From the NCBI RefSeq assembly GCF_004138295.1, contig NZ_SCFM01000033.1, forward strand, positions 1 to 64,000: 64,000 nucleotides of DNA, read 5' to 3'. Position 1 is the first letter of the stretch, and every line of letters begins with the position of its first letter. Below, one piece after another: positions 46,138-55,577 of this stretch. Origin of the DNA: Ectobacillus funiculus. GTDB taxonomy: Bacteria; Bacillota; Bacilli; Bacillales; Bacillaceae_G. The position numbers and the translations under genes are program-made. The notes under the pieces were generated by a model that saw only the letters and a program-made list of their open reading frames with translations, was not told where the DNA came from and did not search any database.

Positions 46138-46165
46138 AGCAAAATACAATGATGGAGTGAATCAC

Positions 46166-47350
46166 GTGGCAAAAGTTATTTTACAGCGTAATCGAAAAAA
46201 ACGTCTAGAACAAGGACACCCTTGGGTATTTCAAAGTGAAGTAAATCGTATTGAAGGCGATTTTGAACTAGGGGACTTTGTTGATGTATACAATCATCAA
46301 AACTTCTTTTTAGGAAAGGGATACATAAATCCAAATTCACAAATGATTGTACGTATTCTTACGCAAAATCCAGATGAAGAATTAAACGAAGCATTCTTTA
46401 TCGAACGCATTCGAAAATCTTGGGAATACCGACAAAGAATGCTACCAAATGTTCGTTCCTGCCGCGCTGTGTACGGCGAATCGGACCTCCTCCCTGGCCT
46501 TATTGTTGACAAGTATGAGGATGTTCTCGTCGTCCAAATTTTATCACTCGGCATGGAGCGAAGAAAGGAATGGATTTTAAAAGGACTTCTTACTGTTTTT
46601 GAGCCAAAAGCTGTTTATTTACGAAACGACGTATATGTACGCGAACTAGAGGGCCTACAACAGGAAAAGGGATTTTGGTATGGAGAATCTCCTACTGAAA
46701 TTCAAATAGAAGAAAACGGTGTATCCTATATTGTTGATATTGAAAATGGACAAAAAACAGGCTTTTTCTTTGATCAGCGTCAAAATCGTGCTGCAATCGC
46801 ACCGCTCGTTTCTCAACATGAAACTGTCCTGGACTGCTTTACCCACACTGGTTCATTTATGCTGAATGCATGTCTATACGGAGCAAAGCATGTAACCGCT
46901 GTTGATATTTCTGAGCATGCCATTGATACAGCAAAGCGAAATGCTGACCTAAATGGTTTTGATAATGTAGAGTTTGTAGTAGCTAATGCATTTGATTATT
47001 TACGGGACGCTGTTAGAGAAGAAAAGCAATGGGATGTTGTCATCGTTGACCCGCCTGCCTTTGCGAAATCTGCTCATGCGGTAAGAAAAGCAATGGGCGG
47101 ATATAAGGACATTAACTTAAATGGCTTAAAGCTCGTTAAGGATGGCGGCTTCTTCGTTACTGCCAGCTGCTCATACCACATCCATGCTGATATGTTTCAA
47201 AAGATGGTGGAGGATGCAGCATTTGATGCCAAGAAAATTCTTCGTCAGGTGCATTGGAGCGGAGCTGGCTACGACCATCCAAAGCTGCTCGCTGCAAATG
47301 AAGGAGATTACTTAAAGTTTGCTATTTACGAAGTACATTCCCGCATGTAA
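46166..47350 (+). CDS. Class I SAM-dependent rRNA (cytosine-C5-)methyltransferase, RlmI-like
   Basis: 394 aa from GTG 46166 (GGAG at 8 nt); a GTG at 46157 overlaps the RBS. N-terminal PUA domain (about residues 1-75, with GHPWVFQSEVNRIEG), the EEHUD-like middle, then the Rossmann methyltransferase with VLDCFTHTGSFML as SAM motif and VIVDPPAFAKS as motif IV. RlmI-type enzymes make m5C in 23S rRNA. The stop codon TAA lies in the first bases of repeat A8. Confidence 0.85.
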   Translation: MAKVILQRNRKKRLEQGHPWVFQSEVNRIEGDFELGDFVDVYNHQNFFLGKGYINPNSQMIVRILTQNPDEELNEAFFIERIRKSWEYRQRMLPNVRSCRAVYGESDLLPGLIVDKYEDVLVVQILSLGMERRKEWILKGLLTVFEPKAVYLRNDVYVRELEGLQQEKGFWYGESPTEIQIEENGVSYIVDIENGQKTGFFFDQRQNRAAIAPLVSQHETVLDCFTHTGSFMLNACLYGAKHVTAVDISEHAIDTAKRNADLNGFDNVEFVVANAFDYLRDAVREEKQWDVVIVDPPAFAKSAHAVRKAMGGYKDINLNGLKLVKDGGFFVTASCSYHIHADMFQKMVEDAAFDAKKILRQVHWSGAGYDHPKLLAANEGDYLKFAIYEVHSRM

Positions 47351-47483
47351 AGAAAACTCGCCGATTGACGGGACCTGTCCTTGGGCGAAGACAGAGACGT
47401 AGCCCTACCTATACTGTATTCTTAAAATTTCCGACTACGTCGAATTGGCTTCCAGTTGGAAATTTATACTTTCTTACAGTGTA
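47347..47483 (+). repeat. Family A intergenic repeat, copy A8
   Basis: Starts TGTAAAGAAAACTCGCCG, with the rlmI stop codon inside. GGGCGAAGACAGAGACG, AAAATTTCCGACTACGTCG, CAGTTGGAAATTTATACTTT, CTTACAGTGTAAG. Followed by a strong terminator. Confidence 0.9.
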
Positions 47484-47489
47484 AGAAAA

Positions 47490-47518
47490 GTACAGCCGTT
47501 TCACAACGGCTGTTTTTC
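47490..47518 (+). terminator. Terminator after repeat A8 (rlmI-like gene)
   Basis: ACAGCCGTT (47492-47500) pairs with AACGGCTGT (47505-47513), followed by TTTTCTTTG. It is separated from the gene it serves by the entire repeat. Confidence 0.8.
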
Positions 47519-47522
47519 TTTG

Positions 47523-47652
47523 TTGTAAAGCGAATGACGAGCCCTGCCCTTGAGCGAAGATAGAGACATAGTTGCACTTATACTGTACTCCCAAAATTTC
47601 TGACCACGTCGAACGACCTCCAACTAGAAATTTATATCCTCTTACAACTGTA
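47523..47652 (+). repeat. Family A intergenic repeat, copy A9
   Basis: Second copy directly behind A8 and its terminator, diverged at the left (GTAAAGCGAATGACGAGCCC) and elsewhere (GAGCGAAGATAGAGACATAG, AAAATTTCTGACCACGTCG, CTAGAAATTTATATCCTCTT). About 40 bp separate the two copies. Confidence 0.75.
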
Positions 47653-47955
47653 AAAATCCTTTCTACTTGTAATGTACACGCATTTGACACCATGATAACT
47701 GCCCGAACAAGGAATAATAATACACAAATTACAAAAAATAGAATTAACATGACAATTTGTTTCTTATTTACTGTATAATTATTATATAACATATAACACA
47801 TTACCCTTTTCTATCTTTTACCTAAAAAGTTACAGTATCATGACAAATTTTATTTTTTTATTACACATATTTTTCAGTTAGTAGTATACTAGAGCTAAAG
47901 TGATGACAACTTTACCGGACGACACTGAAGGAATAGAGATTCAGGAGGGAAAGAA
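47653..47955. other. Intergenic region upstream of the VanW-family gene
   Basis: No convincing gene. TATACT at about 47885 in a sigma-A-like context may be the -10 of the VanW-family gene; a short minus-strand hydrophobic frame here runs on into both repeats and is probably spurious. Confidence 0.4.
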
Positions 47956-49212
47956 ATGAAAGTGCGTAGCTGGATTATTGGTTCAGTAGCCGCAGCCGGT
48001 ATCGGTATTTGTGCTATTGGGGGATTTGCTTATAATTACATATCAAAAATGAATAAGGAACTTAATACATATGTTCTTCCGAATACAACCTTTGCAGATA
48101 TATCGTTAGATGGGAAAACGAAAAACGAGGTAGCAAAGATTATTCAGCAAAAGATGAACTCGCTGGACCAGCAATCGATTACATACTCTTTGCGTGGTAC
48201 AAAAGGCACATATACGTGGAAGGACTTAGGTGTGCAATATAAAGAGACTGACATTGCCGACGAGATTTTCAAGGAGCAAAAAGGCAGCATCAGTGAACGC
48301 TATACCCTGCGGAAACAAGCGAATGAAGGAAAGCTGCAGCGCTCCTACGAATTAATACCTCAGTTGGATGCCAAAAAATATGAGGAGTTTATGAAGGATA
48401 AGTACAACGGCCTCCTAACGCAGCCGAAAAATGCATCCATCAGCATCTCAGGAACCAATATTTCAATTTCTCCAAGTGTAGACGGCGAGAAGGTTGATAA
48501 AGAGAAACTGAAAGCTTTAACCGAAGAAGCCGTAAGCAAAACAATCGCTAGTGTTGACGTTCCTATCACTGCCGCAAAGCCGGAGCGTACTACAGAAGAT
48601 GTGCAAAACATGGGCATTAAAGAAGTCATTGCCGAATACAGTTCACCAGTCGCAGGCCGCAATGCAAATCAAGTCTACAATGTATCAAGGGCCGCAAATA
48701 AATTAACTGGCGTATTTATTGCACCTGATGAAGTATTTAGCTTTAATGGCCATGTTGGATTGACTAACGCTGCAAATGGCTATAAATTAGCAGGCGTATA
48801 CGTGAATGGAAAGCTGGAGCAAGAAGCTGGCGGCGGTGTTTGCCAGGTTAGCAGCACATTGTACGGAGCCGTTCTTCGTGCAGATTTATCCATTGTCGAA
48901 CGAAGCAATCACTCCAAGCCGGTTCATTATGTGCCGCTTGGCCAGGATGCAACTATAGCTGATTATGGCCCAGACCTAAAGTTTAAAAATAATACAGGGC
49001 ATTATATCTACATTCAATCCTTTGTTGACGGAGCAAATACAGTTGTGCGTGTGTTTGGTACAAGCACAGGAAAAAGCGTAACTGTGTCCTCGAAGGTTGT
49101 CAGCGAAACGTCTAAAAATATTACTGTCGCTACTTATAAGACTGTTAAACAAAACGGGCAGGTCATCGAAAGCGGGCAAATTTCAAAAAGCAGATACAAA
49201 AAAACGGCGTGA
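47956..49212 (+). CDS. VanW-family protein (YoaR-like), membrane-anchored
   Basis: 418 aa. N-terminal membrane anchor (about residues 5-27), a peptidoglycan-binding-like PG4 domain, then the VanW domain with SSPVAGRNANQVYNVSRAAN, APDEVFSFNGHVG and AGGGVCQVSSTLYGAVL, and a C-terminal G5-like stretch. Extracytoplasmic and probably cell-wall associated; molecular function of VanW is unknown. AGGAGGG precedes the ATG. Confidence 0.85.
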   Translation: MKVRSWIIGSVAAAGIGICAIGGFAYNYISKMNKELNTYVLPNTTFADISLDGKTKNEVAKIIQQKMNSLDQQSITYSLRGTKGTYTWKDLGVQYKETDIADEIFKEQKGSISERYTLRKQANEGKLQRSYELIPQLDAKKYEEFMKDKYNGLLTQPKNASISISGTNISISPSVDGEKVDKEKLKALTEEAVSKTIASVDVPITAAKPERTTEDVQNMGIKEVIAEYSSPVAGRNANQVYNVSRAANKLTGVFIAPDEVFSFNGHVGLTNAANGYKLAGVYVNGKLEQEAGGGVCQVSSTLYGAVLRADLSIVERSNHSKPVHYVPLGQDATIADYGPDLKFKNNTGHYIYIQSFVDGANTVVRVFGTSTGKSVTVSSKVVSETSKNITVATYKTVKQNGQVIESGQISKSRYKKTA

Positions 49213-49231
49213 TTTCCACGTCGTTTTTTTG
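49198..49231 (+). terminator. Terminator overlapping the end of the VanW-family gene
   Basis: AAAAAACGGCGTG and CACGTCGTTTTTT form the stem with a G-T pair; it includes the stop codon of the gene. Confidence 0.75.
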
Positions 49232-49311
49232 TATCTTCCTCTTCACAAGTTTACTCCGTATTTGTATGCTAAAATGGTATCACATCATTCATACTAGGAG
49301 TATATACGACA

Positions 49312-49854
49312 ATGAATCAATTAGAGTCTATTCTTAGCGCCCACAAGGAAATCGCCCTTTTGTTCAGTATACTCTGCAATATCCTCATCAGCATCATTGG
49401 CGTAATTCCAAGTGTATTTATTACAGCTCTTAACGTAAAACTATTTGGCTTTGTCGGTGGAGCAGTTGTATCTCTGATAGGAGAAGCATTTGGGGCCATT
49501 GCCGCTTTCTTTTTATATCGACATGGCTTCCGTAAGTGGATCAATCAACATGCAGCGCGCTATCCAAAAGCAGAACGGCTGCTTCACGTAGAAGGAAAAG
49601 AGGCATTTCTTCTCGTTCTTTCCTTGCGGCTGCTGCCATTCGTACCGTCAAGTCTTGTTACATTGTTTGCGGCGCTCGGGAAAATGGATTGGCTCTCCTT
49701 TCTTATTGCCAGTACAACCGGAAAGATTCCCGCTCTACTCATAGAAACATACTCTGTTTCTGAAGTGCTCAATTGGAGCGGAACAGGAAAAGTCATACTA
49801 GGAGCTCTCTCTGTTATCCTGCTTCTGTACATCTGGAAACAGAAAAGGAAATAA
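49312..49854 (+). CDS. TVP38/TMEM64 (VTT/DedA-like) membrane protein
   Basis: 180 aa with about five hydrophobic segments. The family core is GFVGGAVVSLIGEAFGAIAA followed by FLYRHGFRKW and LRLLPFVPSSLVTLFAAL. Members are thought to be lipid scramblases or flippases. GGAG lies 11 nt before the ATG. No functional context nearby; the gene ends just before repeat A10. Confidence 0.8.
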   Translation: MNQLESILSAHKEIALLFSILCNILISIIGVIPSVFITALNVKLFGFVGGAVVSLIGEAFGAIAAFFLYRHGFRKWINQHAARYPKAERLLHVEGKEAFLLVLSLRLLPFVPSSLVTLFAALGKMDWLSFLIASTTGKIPALLIETYSVSEVLNWSGTGKVILGALSVILLLYIWKQKRK

Positions 49855-49863
49855 TAGTAAATC

Positions 49864-49993
49864 AATAAAACTCGCTGATTGGCGAGCCTTGCCCTTGGGC
49901 GAAGACTGAGGCGTAGTTGCGCTTATACTGTGCTCCTAAAATTTCCTGCTACGTCGAATGCACTTCTAGCTGGAAATTTATACGCCTACAGTA
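49864..49993 (+). repeat. Family A intergenic repeat, copy A10
   Basis: AATAAAACTCGCTGATTGGC, GGGCGAAGACTGAGGCG, AAAATTTCCTGCTACGTCG, TAGCTGGAAATTTATACG; the right end is shortened (CCTACAGTAC instead of TTTCTTAAAGTG). Confidence 0.85.
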
Positions 49994-50110
49994 CAAGCTG
50001 ATCTCCCCACGCTCCGATAGTCCATGCACAACGCGATGTTTCATCAAGAAGGGAATCTCAAACCATCTTTTTACCGATAATGTTACTAAAACTAACTAGG
50101 GGGTACTACG

Positions 50111-51571
50111 ATGAATAACCTGTATGAAGATGATGGCTATGCGTTACACACTGATTTATATCAAATCAATATGGTCGAAGCCTATTGGCGTGATGGAATT
50201 CATAACCGCCGGGCAGTATTTGACCTGTACTTCCGCAAGCTTCCATTTGGCAACGGATATGCCATTTTTGCCGGTTTAGAAAAGCTCATTGAATACTTGC
50301 AGCAGTTTCGCTTTACAGAGAGCGATATTCGTTATCTTCGTGAAGAACTCGGTTATGGCGAGGACTTTCTCTCCTATTTACACACTCTCCAGTTTACGGG
50401 AACATTGCGTTCGATGCAGGAAGGGGAATTGGTGTTTGGAAATGAGCCAATGCTCCGTGTCGAAGCACCGCTTGCCGAGGCACAGCTCATTGAAACAGCC
50501 ATGCTAAACATCGTCAACTATCAAACGCTTATCGCTACCAAGGCGGCCCGGATAAAGCAGACTGTCGGTTCTGAAGACCTGATGGAATTTGGTACGCGTC
50601 GTGCTCAGGAGTTCGATGCGGCACTTTGGGGAACAAGAGCAGCTTTTATCGGCGGTTTTTCTGCAACGAGCAATGTGCGGGCGGGCAAAAAGTTTGGTAT
50701 CCCCGTCTCGGGAACACATGCGCATGCATTTGTACAAGCTTATCGCGATGAATATACAGCCTTTTGCAAATATGCTGAGACACATACAAATTGCGTGTTC
50801 CTCGTGGATACATACGATACATTGAAATCGGGAGTTCCTAATGCAATTCGAGTAGCAAAGGAATTTGGGGACCGTATTCATTTTATCGGCATTCGTCTTG
50901 ATAGCGGCGATATGGCCTATCTTTCCAAGGAAGCACGAAAAATGCTTGATGATGCCGGATTTCCAGAAGCAAAAATCGTTGCTTCAAGTGACTTAGATGA
51001 ATATACGATTATGAATTTAAAGGCACAGGGAGCGAAGATTGATATGTGGGGAATTGGGACAAAGCTCATTACTGCCTATGATCAGCCTGCGCTTGGTGCT
51101 GTTTATAAAATCGTCTCGATTGAAGATGAAAATGGCAAGATGATGGATACGATCAAACTTTCCTCGAATCCTGAAAAGATCAGCACCCCTGGCTTAAAAA
51201 AGGTGTATCGAATTATTAATCTCGTCAATCACCATGCTGAAGGTGATTATATTGCACTTGAAGAAGAAAAGCCTCAAGAAGAAGAACGGCTAAAAATGTT
51301 TCATCCTGTTCATACCTTTATCAGCAAATTTGTAACAAATTTTGAAGCCCGTGAGCTGCATCATGATATTTTTGTAAACGGACAGCTTGTATACGATATA
51401 CCGCGTCTCACGGACATCCAACAATATGCAGCGGAAAATATGGGGCTTCTCTGGACGGAATATAAACGAACGATGAATCCTGAGGAATATCCAGTAGATC
51501 TAAGCGAGGCTTGCTGGAACAATAAAATGGCGCATATTCAGCGCGTAAAGGAAGCAACAAAGCGCTCCTGA
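50111..51571 (+). CDS. pncB: Nicotinate phosphoribosyltransferase
   Basis: 486 aa, typical of the longer Gram-positive PncB. YALHTDLYQINMVEAYW at the start, EFGTRRAQEFDAALWGTRAA with the conserved Arg, SGTHAHAFVQAY with the phosphorylatable His region, and IRLDSGDMAYLSK. It forms nicotinate mononucleotide from nicotinate and PRPP in NAD salvage. AGGGGG lies 7 nt before the ATG; a terminator follows. Confidence 0.92.
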   Translation: MNNLYEDDGYALHTDLYQINMVEAYWRDGIHNRRAVFDLYFRKLPFGNGYAIFAGLEKLIEYLQQFRFTESDIRYLREELGYGEDFLSYLHTLQFTGTLRSMQEGELVFGNEPMLRVEAPLAEAQLIETAMLNIVNYQTLIATKAARIKQTVGSEDLMEFGTRRAQEFDAALWGTRAAFIGGFSATSNVRAGKKFGIPVSGTHAHAFVQAYRDEYTAFCKYAETHTNCVFLVDTYDTLKSGVPNAIRVAKEFGDRIHFIGIRLDSGDMAYLSKEARKMLDDAGFPEAKIVASSDLDEYTIMNLKAQGAKIDMWGIGTKLITAYDQPALGAVYKIVSIEDENGKMMDTIKLSSNPEKISTPGLKKVYRIINLVNHHAEGDYIALEEEKPQEEERLKMFHPVHTFISKFVTNFEARELHHDIFVNGQLVYDIPRLTDIQQYAAENMGLLWTEYKRTMNPEEYPVDLSEACWNNKMAHIQRVKEATKRS

Positions 51572-51609
51572 TAAATACTTCTGCAACATAAATAACCATA
51601 AAAACTTTT

Positions 51610-51655
51610 AGGAGTTATTCTTCCGTTTAGAGGATTTAAGAATAACTCCTTATTT
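51610..51655. terminator. Terminator between pncB and helD
   Basis: AGGAGTTATTCTT (51610-51622) with AAGAATAACTCCT (51638-51650), followed by TATTTTATT; convergent genes on both sides. Confidence 0.8.
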
Positions 51656-51722
51656 TATTGCTATCATCACTTATAAACAATGTTTTCAAGCTCTCGCCTT
51701 CTAAGAGTCTTCCTCTTCCCTT

Positions 51723-54029
51723 TTACTCATTTCCCAGTTCTCCAGTCTCTCTCATGAATAAATCCTTATTTATATCATCAAGCAGCACATCCTCTGCTCG
51801 CTTCGCACATACATATAGCTGGTGAAGCGGTCTCGTCATTCCTACATATAAAAGCTGTGCATCGAGTTCCTCCTTGCTATACGTTTCCGAGTGGGAAACA
51901 ATTGCCACAAAATCAAATTCCAATCCCTTCGCAACATGGATGGGAATGATTGAAACAACAGACGTATCAAGCTCCCGCTGCTCTGTCATTAATTCAACAG
52001 CTAGAGAGCTATGCGCCTCGAATATACGCATGAGATACTCACATTCCGCTTTTGTTTTCCCAAGTAAGGCAAATGACTTTAATTTATCTGCTTTCGCCCG
52101 CAAAATAGCCCGCTCCAAAGCAGTTGCCAACTGTCTTTCATCGTCATATAAAATGAATACAGGTGCATCCCCATGACGAACAACTGGAATCGCTAATGGT
52201 ACCTTCACCTCATAGCTGCTGCTTAACACCGCGTTTGCTAGGTTCATAATCTCAATGGTTGTCCGATAGCTTCGCTCAAGCGTTAAATAGTTTGCTTTTG
52301 GAAATAGCTGCTCGACAACATTTCCCCAGCTCTTTACTCCCCGGTAGCTATGAATGCCCTGCGATAAGTCACCCAATATGGTAAATAGCTCAGTTTTACA
52401 TATTTTTTTCAGCGCATACAGTTCAAACATCGTATAATCCTGCGCTTCATCGATAACAATGCTTTTTGTTTTTACTTCTTGCCTCGGACCATATAAATAG
52501 TGCTGCAAATAAAGCAGCGCAGCCGCATCCTCTGCCCTATAGTGCCGTTTCCACCTGAGACGTGAGGAAGCAAGTCCGCTTACAAGCGCTCCCGTTAAAC
52601 GTTCATCATAAGTTCTTAGCAGTTCTTCATTTGTCAGCAGCTCAGAATAGTAATCAAATACATCCCGCTTTGGGAATCTCTTGATGTAATGGTTCACAGC
52701 CGTCCGGCATCCTTTTTTAAAATCCGCCATCAGTGTTTCCTTTTTCTCCATTAAACGCGTTACAGTTTCTTTGCGCCTCATGTCATCTTCGATGGCAAGC
52801 GCACGCCCTAGCTTAATTTCATAATTTTTGAGAATCCGCTGCTCCCATTGTACCTTCTTCGTTCTTACATAGTTCATCAAGACAATTTTCAATTTTTGAA
52901 TTCGTTTATATACTGGTAAATACTTATACTCATGCAGGAATAACTCCTGAATCCGTTCATGCTTCATGACTAAGATATTTCCGATTTTAAAATCTCCCTC
53001 TGGTATCATGCCCTGCTCAATATCCTTTGCATATCGTTGAACCAGACGAGCAAAACGGAGTGATCCCTTAAACGCAATCACTTTTGCCCGTTCCTGCTGC
53101 TTCTCCTCCTCCCTGCCTTGCAGCAAAGAGATAAGGTCCTCTTCCATATGGGAAAATCGGAGCTTTGGATCAAGGCATTGTACTACAAACTCCAAAAATG
53201 TCGTTTGTCTCACTTGATCAACCCCAAGCTCTGGCAGCACTTCGGAAATATAGGTAAGAAACAACTTACTCGGGGCCAAAATCATGATGGACTGTGGAGA
53301 GAAGTAGGCAGCATGCTTGTAAATAAAATAAGCAATTCGGTGCAGGGCAATCGTTGTTTTCCCGCTTCCAGCCACCCCCTGTACAATGAGCGGCTTATAC
53401 AGGTCAGCACGAATAACCCTGTTTTGTTCATCCTGAATGGTTGACACGATATCGGTTAACCTGTTTTGTGCGCTTCCCGACAAAGCCTGCTGCAGCAATT
53501 CATCGTGCGTTGTAATATCAATGTCACGAATCTCTTCCAGCTCTCCATCCTCAATGATATATTGACGCTTTAACGAAACGTTTCCAGTAACAACCTCGTC
53601 CCCTACCTCATATGTCACATCACCGAGTCTGCTGTCGTAATACACATTTGCGACAGGAGAGCGCCAATCTACGATAATATCCTTTTGTGACTCCTTATCG
53701 TATAGCGAAGCCTTTCCGATATATAACTTATCGTGCTGCTCATGATTTCTCTCTTGAAAATCAATTCGCGCAAAATACGGCTTATGCCGCACGTGCTCTA
53801 GCTGCCGATGCTCTCGCTCTGTCATTTCTAAAAACTGCACGTTCGTAAGCAAATTGGAATAGCCGAGCGAGCTGTCAAGCACATTTAAATCGGCATACGC
53901 TTCCCCCATATTCTCCTGATAATGCTGCTTGCTTTCCTTTGCCTGCTCAAGCAAAAAGCGAATATACGTCTTCGTAAATTCTAACCGTTTCTTTTCAAAA
54001 TCGTAATCCGGATGCTGTTTTGCTGACAT
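51723..54029 (-). CDS. helD: RNA polymerase recycling helicase HelD (UvrD/Rep superfamily)
   Basis: 768 aa from ATG 54029 (AGGAG at 5 nt); ATG 54047 is in frame but lacks an RBS. Coiled-coil N terminus (KKRLEFTKTYIRFLLEQAKE), Walker A VQGVAGSGKTTIALHR, Walker B SIVIDEAQDYT, and GDLSQGIHSYRG as superfamily-1 motif III. HelD inserts into stalled RNA polymerase, opens its clamps and releases nucleic acid using ATP. Length and motifs match the B. subtilis protein. Confidence 0.92.
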   Translation of the reverse strand: MSAKQHPDYDFEKKRLEFTKTYIRFLLEQAKESKQHYQENMGEAYADLNVLDSSLGYSNLLTNVQFLEMTEREHRQLEHVRHKPYFARIDFQERNHEQHDKLYIGKASLYDKESQKDIIVDWRSPVANVYYDSRLGDVTYEVGDEVVTGNVSLKRQYIIEDGELEEIRDIDITTHDELLQQALSGSAQNRLTDIVSTIQDEQNRVIRADLYKPLIVQGVAGSGKTTIALHRIAYFIYKHAAYFSPQSIMILAPSKLFLTYISEVLPELGVDQVRQTTFLEFVVQCLDPKLRFSHMEEDLISLLQGREEEKQQERAKVIAFKGSLRFARLVQRYAKDIEQGMIPEGDFKIGNILVMKHERIQELFLHEYKYLPVYKRIQKLKIVLMNYVRTKKVQWEQRILKNYEIKLGRALAIEDDMRRKETVTRLMEKKETLMADFKKGCRTAVNHYIKRFPKRDVFDYYSELLTNEELLRTYDERLTGALVSGLASSRLRWKRHYRAEDAAALLYLQHYLYGPRQEVKTKSIVIDEAQDYTMFELYALKKICKTELFTILGDLSQGIHSYRGVKSWGNVVEQLFPKANYLTLERSYRTTIEIMNLANAVLSSSYEVKVPLAIPVVRHGDAPVFILYDDERQLATALERAILRAKADKLKSFALLGKTKAECEYLMRIFEAHSSLAVELMTEQRELDTSVVSIIPIHVAKGLEFDFVAIVSHSETYSKEELDAQLLYVGMTRPLHQLYVCAKRAEDVLLDDINKDLFMRETGELGNE

Positions 54030-54234
54030 ACTTGCTCCTTTCCTCATCTCTACACAAGGAAAGACAAGTTCATTGCACTCTTAGAGAACTTGCCTTTTCT
54101 ATGGAAGTATTTTGCTTTTGACATAGAGCAATATTATAGCAGGAATTAGCTAAAAAAGGAAATAGTTAATGGGATACTTGTAGATTGCTCTAGAATCAGA
54201 AATAGGACAAAGTCCATAGGTGCACGCGTCATCC

Positions 54235-54421
54235 TCTATTCTACCTTCCCATTTTTTTTAAGATACTCAAACAAAAATGATTGGCCATTTCGGTAAAAAC
54301 GCGGATCATAAATGCTGAGTCTATCCTCGCTGATGTGTAATGCTATCCACTCTCTTCATCTTCTTTCATTCCCATACTTTGGTGTAACTTTGCTCCATAG
54401 GGCTTTCAAATAATCCACTCC
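54235..54421 (-). pseudogene. Decayed gene remnant, family not recognised
   Basis: On the minus strand, one frame reads IALHISEDRLSIYDPRFYRN then GQSFLFEYLKKNGKVE and stops; the preceding codons continue coherently only in other frames (VDYLKALWSKVTPKYG, then MKEDEES). This pattern suggests the C-terminal ~60 residues of a gene with frameshifts. No start codon or RBS fits. Confidence 0.35.
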
Positions 54422-54544
54422 CTGAAAACTGGCTGCGGGAGCTAAGCATTATCTAAAAATGAATATGGGATACAAAGGTTTTTCGTTCGGTAATGTTTAA
54501 TATCCTAATATAAGTACTGAATTTACAAAAATCAGGAGGTTGCT

Positions 54545-54937
54545 ATGCAAAGTCATGAATTAAAACAAATCATAAAAAATGCAGATCTTGCAATCAACCA
54601 AGAAAACTTTGATGATTTAATGAACTTCTATTCAGAAGATGCCACTTTAGTTGTAAAGCCTGGAATGCTAGCTAAAGGAAAAGCAGAAATCCGTCGGGCA
54701 TTTGAGGCTATTGCTAATTATTTTAATCATAGTTTAATTGTGAATCAGGAAAAGATGGAGATCATTGAAACTGGCGATACAGCATTAGTTATTGCAAAAG
54801 CAATTTTGAGCGCCAATCAAAAAAAAGATTCAGAATTCTCCATGGAGAGAACCACAACGTACGTATTTAAAAAAGAAGCTGATGGAATTTGGCGTTGTAT
54901 AATTGATAATTCGTATGGGGCTGAATTGCTTCAGTGA
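54545..54937 (+). CDS. NTF2-like/SnoaL-type protein (YybH-like)
   Basis: 130 aa with the cone-like NTF2 fold pattern: N-terminal helix, [27 protein letters not shown], and C-terminal [18 protein letters not shown]. Similar to DUF4440/ketosteroid-isomerase homologues with unknown substrates. AGGAGG precedes the ATG. Followed by two acetyltransferase genes on the same strand. Confidence 0.8.
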   Translation: MQSHELKQIIKNADLAINQENFDDLMNFYSEDATLVVKPGMLAKGKAEIRRAFEAIANYFNHSLIVNQEKMEIIETGDTALVIAKAILSANQKKDSEFSMERTTTYVFKKEADGIWRCIIDNSYGAELLQ

Positions 54938-55022
54938 TAGGACTCTCGATTAAGCGAATCTCCTCATAAGCAAAAATTAACGATGTATACCAGTTTCTAT
55001 AGAAAGAGAGGCTGTATTCCCC

Positions 55023-55508
55023 ATGCAGAAGATTGAAGCGGAAATAGAACACTTTTTCATCTCTACAAGCAAAGAACTTCTCGATCTAGATATGATTCAC
55101 GAGTTTTTAAGTGTGCAATCTTATTGGGCAAAGGATATAAAAAAAGAGTTAGTCAATGAAATGATCAATCATTCATCTCTTTGCTACGGCATCTACAAGA
55201 AAACACCCGATATCAATAGCCGCTTCCAGCAAGTTGGGTTTGCAAGAGTTATTACCGATTTCGTTCGTTTTAGCTGGTTAGCGGATGTTTTCATTCTTCC
55301 AGCATACAGAGGTGAAGGACTAAGCAAATGGTTATTAGACATCATTGTGAATCATCCTAAACTGAAGGGCACTCGTTTTATGCTGGCGACCGAAGATGCT
55401 CATGGATTATATAGCCAATACGGATTTGGTTCGTTGCAAAAACCAGAGAATTTTATGATGAGACAAGCAGATATGGCCTTAATTCTCGAAGGGCATAGTC
55501 TAAAATAA
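55023..55508 (+). CDS. GNAT-family N-acetyltransferase
   Basis: 161 aa. Acetyl-CoA-binding motif A is in LADVFILPAYRGEGLSKWLL (R-x-x-G-x-G/A type) and the C-terminal HGLYSQYGFGSL is typical of the branch. Substrate unknown. GAGAGG lies 11 nt before the ATG. It may be co-transcribed with the neighbouring NTF2-like gene. Confidence 0.85.
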   Translation: MQKIEAEIEHFFISTSKELLDLDMIHEFLSVQSYWAKDIKKELVNEMINHSSLCYGIYKKTPDINSRFQQVGFARVITDFVRFSWLADVFILPAYRGEGLSKWLLDIIVNHPKLKGTRFMLATEDAHGLYSQYGFGSLQKPENFMMRQADMALILEGHSLK

Positions 55509-55577
55509 TTTAAATCTTGTATACTAAATGCTCCTCTCTTTAGAGAGATCTGTATTAACTTGCGGAAGGAGATAAAA

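Noticed and set aside
47409-47801. Minus-strand 130-codon frame beginning with a hydrophobic segment
   Set aside because: Two thirds of it runs through two family A repeats, and the start has no good RBS; the hydrophobic first 40 codons alone are not enough to call a gene.
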